Positions 1 to 10,500 of a DNA stretch of 64,000 nucleotides are shown here, one piece after another. Origin of the DNA: Bedellia somnulentella (taxonomy: Eukaryota > Arthropoda > Insecta > Lepidoptera > Bedelliidae); NCBI GenBank assembly GCA_963576735.1, contig OY755170.1, positions 13,252,567 to 13,316,566 on the forward strand, in the 5' to 3' direction. A program made the position numbers and the translations under genes. The notes below the pieces were generated by a model. The model saw only the letters and a list, made by a program, of their open reading frames with translations. It made no database searches and was not told where the DNA came from. How positions within the stretch are numbered: position 1 is the stretch's first letter; each line of letters opens with the position of its first letter.

Positions 1-821
1 GATCAGACTTTTATTGTTTGTATTTGATTCATTCTTTTAAAGGCTTTAGAAATTTTCTAGAATTTGCGGAAAATGTGGGAAATTCAGACAGCAAATCTGT
101 TGCGGTTAAGGATATATCCGATTGCATTTACAGAACCTTTTAAGCATAGTTCTCTCAGCTCACTTTACATTTGTAATTCCAAAGTTGATACATTATCTAT
201 CCGTATTAAGTGGATAAGGTCTAGAGTGGTTTTAAAATGTATGGAGATCGGCTATCGTCAGTATTATATCCTTTGTTATGTGCAGCTTTGTAGGTTATAG
301 AAAAGCATTATTCCATTTTTGCGCGTGGATGTTGTAAGATGCTATTTAGGTTATTGGGGCTGATTGATATGATTGGAGATCCATAATTAGCAATTGTTTT
401 TCCATACCTCCGTAATATACCCTCCGAAATTAATGAGAATTATTACTTGTATAATATTTTGCTAAAAATAACAAGATAATAAAAGCGGTAACCAGATTTC
501 CAATAACACACATTTCCCTCTATCTGTAAACATAATTAGGATGTATGTCTCTGTGTGAAAAAAAGCTTTATTTTGCTTTGGAATGGCATTGGAACACTTT
601 ATCTTTATATGCAAAATTATAACCATAATATCACGAGATATTACGAAGTATTAGTTTCTCTGCCAGCTCTTTGGTAATATATGGCGCACACGTAAAGTAT
701 TATGAATAACGTGTAGTATACATACACCAGATGACAATACCACGGGATGTTCACAAATACATACATACGGCGTAAACATTTATGTATTTGAGTTTATTAT
801 AATAAATTGATTTTGTTGCAG
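1..821. other. AT-rich sequence, no gene seen
   Basis: AT-rich sequence to the left of the first recognised plus-strand exon. The 78-codon open frame at 64-300 shows no recognisable motif or splice context. A tgtgcag acceptor near 287 followed by a gttgtaag donor near 333 could bound a small exon, but its phase does not fit the exon at 822. Confidence 0.4.
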
Positions 822-3800
822 CTGTCAATATTGAAAATCGATGTTGTCTCGACCTAGAAAACCGTAGAGGTAATAAACTAGTACTTTATATATTTAATAG
901 ACATAAATGCATACACTCAAGGCATTTATTCTCATTAAGATTAGCTGTGTAGTGTCGGCTTAGAATAGCACTACCCCATTTCTTCCGGTGGGTGTACGTA
1001 AGAGGCGACTAACGGTATTGGGGCTATAAAGGTATTTTTTGGGCGATGCGGTTGGAGAACCATCACCAACAACCTTTATTTTACCATCTTTTCCCCATTC
1101 AATTTCCAAAAGTGGCTGAGGAATTTCTAAGTCCTTAGCTCTGGTTACCCCGTCTAGGGATTTATAGCCGTGAGTATATGTATGTATGTATGTAAGATTG
1201 GCAAAGACTATAGATTGCCACTTTAGTTCACCGTAATTCACAAAGTGTTTAACAAAATGTATTATGGGTAATAAGGCTGTGTTTCGCTCAGGTACTATAC
1301 TTTATGTGATACTGAATGTGCATAATATTATAACTAAATATAATAGTAGAGAACTTTCAAATTTGTTTTCTAACACATTTTGTTTTTTAGTAAAACAAAT
1401 TGAAAGCGTCGTGGCAGGCTCCTCTAAAGCAGAATGTAAGTACTTTATTACTAATGATTTCATTCATCATTATTTTCTATGGAGATTTACATAAATGCAA
1501 ACATCGCTAACATAAAATATCACGCTTACATAATAAAAACCCATATTTTAAATAGTCAGCGTTTGCAACAAATAAATAATAATCATTTAGTTTTTATTGT
1601 TTTTGGAAATGGTATCTTACAATGGGCGGAATTGATCAATTTAAGTTAGATATTTGAATTAAGATCGTTAAGTCTAATAATGTAGTTATATTAAAAATAT
1701 TTGTTTTTAAATATAAATATATTTACGGACATATTAAACACTGATAAAGTTAGCCCCAAACTAAGTAATACTTGTATTATGGGATACTAACAACAACAAT
1801 AGTAGATATAACCTTAGTTAGTAGAGGAGCTTCTCATCTTGTAACGAATTGGCATGTGTCTCAAGATGTAAGTTGCTCCGACCATAGGCGAATCTGTTTC
1901 GATCTATCTAACCAATTTCCCGAACAGCCATCCAAACGTAACCCACGGACAACGAATGTCCTGAAATATCGAACATTACTGAGGGACGAGTTAACCTCCG
2001 CAACCGCGCCAAATCTAGATAGTACAGTAGCGATTGAAGACAATGTCAAATTTCTCACTGATGCTATCACCAAATCCTACGAGGCGTCCTGCCCCCTTAG
2101 GAAACCCACAACTCCAGGAAAAGAGTCTAGAAGATGGTGGGATGGGGAACTCGAATCTATGCGCGGTGAACTCCGTAATCTCTTTAACAAAGCCAAAAAC
2201 TCCAGAATACCAGATGACTGGGAGAAATACAAATTATTCCTAAGAAAATACAAAAAACTTACTAGATCACGCAGAAGGAAAGCTTGGCGGAAATACTGCG
2301 AATCAATAGAATCTAACAATAAGGCGGCGAGAATCAGGAAACTCCTGGCTTCAGATAATAATCTCACCGTAGGGCCGCTAAAAAACCAGATGAAACATAC
2401 ACTACCACACATACAGAAACACACAAATTGCTACTGGAATGCCACTTCCCAGACTGCCGTCACACTGATGAAGTGTACTGGCCAGAGGAACCAATCAGCA
2501 GCCCCACGAACATAGATGTATCCCAAGCTGAAAAGATAGTCACACAAGATAGAGTTGAATGGGCAATCAAAACCTTCAACCCCTTCAAATCGCCGGGTCT
2601 TGACGGCATAATTCCGGCACTACTACAGTGGGCCAGAGATATCATCACCCCGTGGTTGGTGAAACTTTACCAATCGTGCATGGCGCACAGATATACCCCC
2701 CTACCATGGCGGGAGGTTAAAGTGACCTTCATTCCCAAACCTGGAAAATCAGACTATACAGACCCGAAATCTTTTAGACCCATTAGCCTAACTTCTTTTC
2801 TCTTAAAAACACTAGAGAGACTCTGTGACAGGTTCATTAGAGAGGAGATATTAACAAAAAAGCCCCTACATACTCAACAGCATGCCTACACGAAGGACAA
2901 ATCACCCGAAACAGCTCTTCACAGAGTTGTTTCCAAAATTGAGTGTGCTCTCAGCACTAAGTTGTCCTCATTATGCACCTTCATAGACATTGAAGGTGCT
3001 TTCGATAAAACTAATATCCCAAGTATCAATAGAGCCCTGGAAAAATTCCATGTTAATCCCACACTGCGGGGCTGGATAGTAAACATGTTGAAACTCAGAG
3101 CGGTACAAATAACTGTTAATGACACCAACAGAGCGGTGGTGACAAGGGGTTGTCCTCAAGGAGGTGTTTTATCCCCACTACTCTGGAACATGGTGGTCGA
3201 CTCACTCATTAAAAGACTAAACATGCAAGGCTACCTTACTATTGGCTATGCAGACGATCTCACGATTCTCATAAACGGAAACCATGCGAACACCCTCTGC
3301 AATCAAATGGGTCACGCTTTGAGGGTGGTTGAAAAATGGTGTAAAGATTTTGACCTACACGTCAATCCTAAGAAGACTGAACTAATTCTCTTTACTCGCA
3401 AACGGAAACTACCGCCGTTTGACCCTCCTAAGTTGTTTGGCACGCAACTTACTTTATCCAAAACAGTAAAATATCTAGGAATCACCCTAGATGATAAACT
3501 TAACTGGAAACCACACTTAGAAAAGGTAATAAAAAAAGCCAGCGCAACCCTTTGGCAATGTAAAAGAATCTTGGGTAAGAACTGGGGACTCAAACCGAGA
3601 ATCACACACTGGCTTTATACCACTGTCATCAGACCGGTGATAACCTACGGAGCTCTGATCTGGTGGCCAAGAACGAAACTTGTCACAACCCAACATGAAT
3701 TAGACAAGATGCAACGACAGGCTTGTCTAGCAATAACGGGCTGCATGTGCACTACGCCTACAGCCGCACTACAAGCCTTACTAAATCTCCCCCCACTGTA

Positions 3801-6005
3801 TTTATACATACAGCAAGAAGCAGCCATCTCTGCTGTAAGGCTACAGAGAGCAGGACACCTAAGCAACGACTCCAGAATCCTACATACTGAAATACTCACA
3901 GAAGCGTTGAAAGACCAGCCCCTACTGGCCGCTCCGTGTGATAGGATCACCAAAACTATTAGATCCAAACATAACTATCGGGTTATACTTGACGAAGAAA
4001 AGTCAGACATCTCTGGCCCTAAGGAGTTACGTGTGTATACTGATGGGTCTAAGACCAATCAAGGCACGGGGGCTGGCACACACTCCCTAGATCTAAATAT
4101 AAGAATATCAAAAAGCCTGGGCCAATATAACACTGTTTTTCAGGCCGAATGTCTTGGAATCATCCAAGCTGCCCAGGCCATAAAAGCAAGAAAAATCTCA
4201 GAAATGACCATAAAAATTATATCGGACAGCACTTCTGTCCTGCAAGCCCTCAATCGAAGCGAATACACTTCAGGTCTAGTCCTGGAATGTCACCAAGCCT
4301 TAGAAGAAGTGGCGCAGGACAACAATATTATCCTGCAATGGATAAAAGGCCATAGTGGGTCCTTAGGCAATGATGCGGCTGATGAGCTGGCTAGAGGGGG
4401 ATCGGCTATGTCTCTGTACGGACCCGAACCCATAATACCTCTTCCATTCAATCAGCTGCGCACGTGGCTAAGGGAACGCACACAAACCCTAGCAAGCGCG
4501 TGTTGGCAAGGCACGCCTGGCTGCAGACAGTCTAAAGAGGCAATGCCAACTCTTAGGAAAAATCTGACCAGATATGCCTTACGCCTTAGCAGACCAAATC
4601 TACGAACTCTAGTGGGTGTTATCACAGGGCACTATGCCCTAAACAAACACTTCCACACTCTAGGCATCACCGACAGCCCTCTGTGCCGAGGCGGACGAAA
4701 CGGTCACTCATGTGCTCCAGGAATGCAACGGAGTAACCGATATCCGAAATAACACCATCGGATCCAAAAAGTCGCTATCAGAGGCAATGGCTGACCTGGA
4801 TAAGCTTTTGTCCTTCTGGTCTGAATTAGGTTGGGAAACTTAAACGGCCAAATGGCCCACGTACAATGGCCCACCTCGTAGCTGGGTTAAGTGCGGAAAC
4901 CCGAGGCGGTTAGCGCCCAACAATAATAATATAATAATGGGATACTAACTCAACGATATATTTAATATTACATAATACACATATAAATAACACCAAAGAC
5001 TAAGAAACAATCATTTATGCTCATCACATAAATGAAGCCGCAACCTCCGGACCCAGAAGCTAGTCACCTATCCTCTCGGCCACGGCTGTCGTCTTTAGTG
5101 TACTTTAAGTTATACGAGTGCAGTTGCAAGAAGAGGATCAAAGTATTTACATCGGAACATAATTAATTGTTGCACATAGGACTATTCCTCTTTCTCTTCA
5201 ATATTCTAACCATTAAACGAACAACCGTACACGTAGGTATTTGATATAACAAACGTTTTATTTCATAAAACGCAAATATAAAAGGAATCAGAATAGTTCA
5301 GAGCTGAAAGAATTCAAAAGTCGCTACATTTCTATGTCTCAATTTTCCTAGGCACGGGTTTACGCGTCTGTAACCTGTCTCTTGCCTCGTATCTTGTTCT
5401 TTGTCAGTTATTCCCGCTGAGAGCAAATGTTGTAAGGAAATGCATAAGGCTTAGATCAGATTTTTATTTCCCGAGAATTCTAACTTTGCATAAATGTTGC
5501 TACTAAATAAATTCTACACGCAAAATCGAACCATTTGAAGCCAATAAATAGAACAAACGTTTATTTATTTTTCTTTCCTAAGAAACTTATAAATCTAAAT
5601 ATGAATTTAATAATGAACAATGTTAAATGTTTTTTTTTTAAATAAATGCCGAGTAGTGCCGGCTTAGAATGTCGCTGTTCCTTTCTACCCACGGGTGTCG
5701 AAAGAGCGTAATATTGTAGTAATTTTTTTTTTTTATGTTTTGTTTTAGTAATGACATCCACTGAAGGTCAGAGCGAGTTATTAAATGGCGGTGACGAAAC
5801 ATGTGCTCGTAATTCAGATAGTAAATATGCGAATTCATCGCTCTTAAGATCTGGCTCAAGCGATGGATTTAATTTTTTCCTAGCTCCAATAAAAGAGCCC
5901 AGAAAACCAAGATACTCAGAGATGGAGATCAGAAATGTTCTCGCTAAAACAGACCCCGATAGGTGTGTCGACGTTGACGACTGTATCGATGCTTTAGGTC
6001 TTTAA
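822..6005 (+). CDS. C-terminal part of an unrecognised protein, 3 exons
   Basis: Three plus-strand exons, 822-869, 1391-1435 and 5749-6005, have strong splice sites and join in one frame, all in phase 1. Acceptors are tttgttgcag, tgttttttag and tgttttag; donors are GTAGAG|gtaata and AGAAT|gtaagt. The product (about 116 residues here) reads VNIENRCCLDLENRR, KQIESVVAGSSKAE, MTSTEGQSELLNGGDE, then FNFFLAPIKEPRKPRYSEME and DVDDCIDALGL before a stop at 6003. I do not recognise the family. The tail is hydrophilic and acidic with no transmembrane segment. Upstream exons are expected left of 822. It runs antiparallel to Ddr. If the missing Ddr kinase exons lie left of the window, this gene sits inside a Ddr intron. 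Its last intron holds a LINE nested in a SINE. Confidence 0.55.
945..1195 (+). repeat. Interspersed repeat family B, long copy
   Basis: Starts gtgtagtgtcggcttagaat and passes through agaggcgactaacggtattg and ccatcaccaacaacctttat. It then carries gtggctgaggaatttc and a tagccgtgag end with a (tatg)n tail. At least six relatives occur in the window (5643, 9793, 42385, 46317, 47257, 47955). No coding capacity; the open frame on the opposite strand (1241-960) is a by-product. Class unresolved: microsatellite tail but no clear tRNA head. Confidence 0.7.
1792..4843 (+). pseudogene. Retrotransposon ORF2 remnant: endonuclease end, RT, RNase H; two frameshifts
   Basis: Read in three pieces. The first (to about 2385) holds the end of an EEP endonuclease (SDH motif). 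A one-base loss in the A-run at 2380-2385 shifts the frame. The second (about 2386-4690) holds the reverse transcriptase: SPGLDGI, FIPKPGK, FRPISLTSF, FIDIEGAFD, GCPQGGVLSPLLW and the catalytic YADD at about 3246-3257. RNase H follows: VYTDGSK, QAEC, SDST and GHSGSLGNDAADELARGG. A second shift near 4685-4690 moves the C-terminal Cys/His motif (TVTHVLQEC) and the end (SELGWET, stop 4841-4843) to another frame. Apart from these shifts the frames are clean, so the insertion is fairly young but not autonomous. Confidence 0.88.
1792..4936 (+). mobile_element. 5'-truncated non-LTR retrotransposon (LOA/R1-I group, RNase H-bearing)
   Basis: The body is bounded by a perfect 13-bp target duplication (atgggatactaac at 1779-1791 and 4937-4949). 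The 5' end falls inside the endonuclease (VDITLV...CSDHRRICFDL); a linker, reverse transcriptase and RNase H follow. After the last stop (4843) comes a short 3'UTR and an (aat)n tail, as in R1/LOA-type elements. It sits in the last intron of the plus-strand gene and has landed inside an older Ser-tRNA-like SINE. The clade call is tentative (RNase H plus WWPRT, ITG, LLNLPPL style motifs). Confidence 0.88.
5643..5710 (+). repeat. Family B repeat, 5' fragment
   Basis: Matches the first about 65 bases of the family (gtagtgccggcttagaatg ... acccacgggtgtcgaaagag), ending just before the acceptor of the last exon of the plus-strand gene. Confidence 0.6.
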
Positions 6006-7343
6006 TTACTTATTATCGGAGAGAATCAAGTACTGTAAAATTTTGTTATCGTTTGGTGAAGGAATTAAATTATGTATGTCATTAACTTATCTACAGATGT
6101 ATCTAACTAAAGTAACTCATAAATTATATACGAGGCGATTCAAATCCCAAGTTTCAGTTTTTATTGTGTCCTTATATTTATTGTATCCAGTAAGATTCTA
6201 TCTTTACTAAATTATGTACTTTATTTTAAATTAATTGCAAACGTATCTCTAAATATAAAATGTCATAAAATTATCATATGTTTATTATTGTTACTCTCTA
6301 GCACCCAACTACTTTGGGATAACGACAAAGGTTCACCTTTAAGTAACGAGATATGGTTTATAAATTGAACCGTGCTTTTACAGCTTTGTTTATATGAAAG
6401 AAAGAAAGAAAGAGATACATTTATTCGCTGTACAGATGAGCAAGAAAAATACAATAGAACATAAAAAGAAAAATAGAAACAATGACACAAACAATTACAT
6501 TGTAAAAAAACATGTTTTTTTTTATTATATAATAATAATAGAAAAAAACAATATAATGCAGAACGTATTATAAATCAATATTATATCATATATGTTGAGA
6601 TTATTTCTCAGGGTACATGAAAGAGAAGAGATGAATCAGATCGTAAGGTGAGCCGCAATGCTGAGTTTATACTGAGTGTACAAAGCTATTTTATCTATTC
6701 GAGTACCTTTGCACCACTTCTTTGAGGATAGACTTGCTATTTTATCGACAGCGCGTAAATGCTAGTAGCAGGTCAGTTAAAGTTAAGGATTTGTTCGATT
6801 GTATTCACTTTTGCAACAAAAACTTATTAAGTCGGACTACTTAGAAAATATTTTTCAGTCCTAAATATAGAATAGAATAGAATATACACAATGCCACGAG
6901 CATTTTATGTTAATAAAATAGATGTGGGTAGATTTCAATTAAAACTAACAAACTTTTGAGATAAAGCACATTTTGTGATGATCATCACGTACAAATATTT
7001 AAGTCTGCATTTTGATCGCAGCTCAAAAAATAAGTTATTCTTGATATATAGTTTCACTTACCTTTACTACTACGATACCCTCCACTCACACTTAGCCAAT
7101 TTTTGATTAAATACCATTCTGGCTCACACATTTTTTATGCCCTTCTTCAAAACATCTCATAGCTATTCGCTTTCCATATTTCATCATCAGGCTTATGCCT
7201 TACCAACCTTATCTAAACAAGTTCATTTTGACGCTTGACAACCCTTCACAATCATTTTTCCACCAAAGCGGTGGCAGAAAACTCATACTTCTAAACATCA
7301 CATCAAAGTCCATCCAAAAATGTATATAAAAAACTAGACTTAC
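6006..7343. other. Intergenic/intronic AT-rich stretch, no gene seen
   Basis: Lies between the stop of the plus-strand gene and Ddr exon 11. It was searched on the minus strand for continuing kinase exons (VAVK, HRD, DFG codings) without success. It contains short microsatellite-tailed fragments (6397-6500; gaata repeats near 6870). Confidence 0.4.
6397..6500 (-). repeat. Microsatellite-tailed retroelement 3' end
   Basis: On the minus strand a short unique segment (cagcgaataaatgtatctc) ends in (cttt)n, the usual look of a heavily 5'-truncated non-LTR 3' end. No coding sequence is left. Confidence 0.35.
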
Positions 7344-7535
7344 AGTGCCGTAGGGTCCTTCCCCGAGGTAAGTTAAGGGTCTCATGCGCCCCCGCGGGAA
7401 ATCCAGCAGGGGCGCCACACCGTTTGGGGGCTCGGCTTCAGGTAATTTGATGGACGTGAACAGGCCAGGGATGGCGCGCTCGCGGTGGTACATTCGCTCG
7501 TCAGGGTATGTCTGGAAAAATTCACTGGTTAGATC
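7344..7535 (-). CDS. Ddr: Ddr coding exon 11 (start of kinase domain)
   Basis: 192 nt (64 codons, phase 0 at both ends), with a long CT-rich tract before the acceptor (ctatgaag) and donor GGCACT|gtaagt. It encodes DLTSEFFQTYPDERMYHRER, a linker, then LLDFPRGRMRPLTYLGEGPY ending in GT: the beta-1 strand and glycine-rich ATP loop of a tyrosine kinase. The catalytic Lys, HRD and DFG must come from further exons not seen in this window. Confidence 0.85.
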
Positions 7536-10500
7536 CTTCATAGAAAGAGAGAGAGAGAGAGAGAAGATAAGAAGGGGTCGGATCAACCTATGATGTAAAT
7601 CTGTGTAGTGACCGTATTAAATACCCTTAACCTTGGCGAAAGGAGTCATGGCAGTCAACCTAGAGAGGATTTGAGTTATAAGTCATCACACGATCCTTTT
7701 CAAGCTTAACAACTAAATACGCATTGGTTTATTAAAAAGCCTTGGCTATTCTGTTTCGAGATTATAGCCCTGAATACAGCTAGTTTATTCATTTGGTACG
7801 AGAGGTTTTTAAAAAAAGGACCACGGTTCGTTTTTTTTATTTTTGTCTTATGTGTCTACAAGGAATTAATCAGAAAAATATGAGGTTTTTACATTACTAA
7901 AACTTATTTGTTAGCTGGCTTCTATGAAACTCATGTAATATTTACGAAATTTGGGCCCAGATGATATACTTGAAAAAGAACCTTCGAAAAGTGTACGTAT
8001 ATAAATAAAATAAAAGTTAACTACAAATCTGGTATAGTAATAATAGTAAGTATCTAGTGTAACTATACACTTATCCTGAAATAATATATTCCATTTAATA
8101 AAAATGGCATCAGTAATTTGCACGATCTTTTTCGTTATTTTATAACAGTTTTATTTACAACTGTATAACTTAAAGCGATTATCGGCAATAAAGTATGTAT
8201 GTTATATGCCACAGTAACATGTGGATGTAGAAAATCTAAAGCAAGTTAAATTAATACGCAAAATATCGGTCGTGCCAAGGGATAACTTTTAGACAAGGGT
8301 TCGAGCCGCGTTTCGAACTTACAATATGTGCTATACACAATTATAAAGTCTTTGTTCCTACGTAATATCTATGTTACACGAATTTCATGTGAGATATTAG
8401 CTAACTTTAAGATTAACTGTAGATTTTCTTCGTCGACTTAATATAATTATGAAGGAAGGCAGGGGTTGGAAACATTATTTTGATGAATTTTCTAATAATT
8501 ATGTTCAACATATATCCGTAGTTTTTTTGGTTTTTAAAGTGATTTTCAAGAGTTGCGGTTTGATATTCACGTTATTCACATGAGTATGGGTATGTAAGTG
8601 GGTACAAAAATATTTTTTAATTATTACATTAACCTACCTAGGTTAATGTAATGATTAATTTGTTTTTAAAGTAGTAGTCCTTTACTTCTGATATACCAGA
8701 AGATTTTTTGATGAATCCATAATTATGAAGCCTCGTCATACATTATACAGGTTTCGTTATAAAGGGTTAATTCTGTTTAAAGATACAATTTTATGCATAT
8801 GCTCTTGTAAATATGTATAAAGTACGCTCTTACCCGTCTACGTGGTAGACGGTTATGCCTAAATAGAGCATACACTGTTCGCTTATTTTAAAACATCGAG
8901 AATTAAGCCGAATAAAATTTTTGACGGAAATAAACTATTGCTGTTATGAATTTTGAAGCATACATTGTATTCTCTATACTTGTATGAATACTGTGTATAA
9001 TGTCATAAAGAGGAAACCTGCGTATTTTTGTATTGAAAGGCTCCAAAAACACTTATCCAATCCGCTAGATCACGTAAACAGTTATCACCATTGTGTTTAA
9101 ATTGAGTTTTTTCAATGTTCTAATATATTATCTTATTAGGACGTACCGAATCTCAACAACCATTATGTTATATTTACAATTTAAGACGTTTTATTCTTGC
9201 TTTAAGGCAACATATGCAAATTTATGTAACACAAATATAGAACGAATGTGTGGTATTATCTTATGTCTCAAATTAAACAACCTAGCGAAATAATTATCTT
9301 CGAAAATACAGTTCACAGTACCGCCTACGGCCCGTCTTATACACCCACTATGAATCTGTTTTTGTAGGGCAAAATGTTTTTGAGAAATATAAATTTGTCA
9401 TGCCAAAATAACTAGTTACATAACGATATGTTTAACGACATTGTTATTTTAATAAAATAATATAGGCAACAAAAGGTAACGTTGTGACTATAAGAAGAAT
9501 AATGCTTCTTATCCTTAAATAGTTATGACGGAAAATTGCACTTATTTTAAAGACAGGCACTGGTTCTTTCTTATTAGAGGCAAATCAGGATAATGAGGCT
9601 CGTTCAGTGCCGGAAGAAGACAAGTCGGGGCTTTAAGAAATACGAAGCCATAAACTGAAGTTTATTACTTTGGAAAGAAAATATTTCAAGAACATATCTT
9701 AAAATTGGTATATTATTTATAACTTATAGATCCAACAAGAGAGAAGTTCGGCTTTATTTTGCTTTACCTTTTTTTTCTTTTAATTGTGTGCCTTGTAGTG
9801 CTGGCTTTGAATGCTACTACCCTTTTCTACCCACGGGCGTCGAAAGAGGCGACTAAGGGTATGGGAATTTTTTTAAGGGTTTTTGGGAGATGCGGTTGAA
9901 GACCCATGACCAATGATACTTTATTTCTACCATCTTGTTCCCTATCAACTTCCAAATGTGGCTGAAGAGTTTCTAGCTATGAAGCTCTAGCTACCCCTTT
10001 TTGGGGCTTATTGTCGTGAGTATAAGTATGTTCAAAATTTTTATTACAATATAAAAATGTTAATAGGTAATAGTAGAATATAAGTCCGTAGTAAACAAGT
10101 TGGTGACTCTGGAGCAACTTCCGGTTTTATCCGTTTTCCCGCTCTTTATCATGTCCGCCCAGCGTCGATTTCCGTAATGAGCAGAATCCGGACATACCTT
10201 CCCGCTCATGAGCTGGAGAACCGGCTCCTAAAGCTTATCTTACAAAACTAATATACCTTATACTGGATACCTTTATGTCACACTTTGTATACTTTTACGT
10301 GTTTGGCTAAATAAATCACATTTACTTTGTGAATCAGTTTTCAAGAATAAATTATATGTAAAATATAAATTTTGACATACAATGTTATGAAGTACTTGCT
10401 TAAAAAATTGCTATTTCATCTGCTACTGAGAGGGGCATATAATAGGGCCAAGAAGTTTGAGGTGGTTTAGATGATAGGGAACAATGTACAGGTATTTGGA

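Larger units (their letters stand above)
1690..5092 (-). mobile_element. Ser-tRNA-like SINE, split by the LINE
   Basis: Read on the minus strand, 5092-4937 begins with a tRNA-like head (gacagccgtggccgagagg, then ggtccggaggttgcgg as a degenerate B box) and continues with ttatgtgatgagcataaa. The second half, 1791-1690, carries tagtttggggctaac and continues to gtccgtaaatat. The same order is seen unbroken at 62638-62862. The LINE (1792-4936) separates the halves with a 13-bp duplication, so the SINE is the older insertion. Confidence 0.75.

Noticed and set aside
287..333. Possible extra upstream exon of the plus-strand gene
   Set aside because: Acceptor and donor are present, but it would leave in phase 2 while the next exon needs phase 1.
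960..1241. 93-codon minus-strand frame
   Set aside because: It covers a family B repeat; the same sequence recurs six or more times without keeping the frame.
1772..1791. Retrotransposon protein start at 1772
   Set aside because: That start is a TTG in the target duplication; element sequence begins at 1792 in mid-protein.
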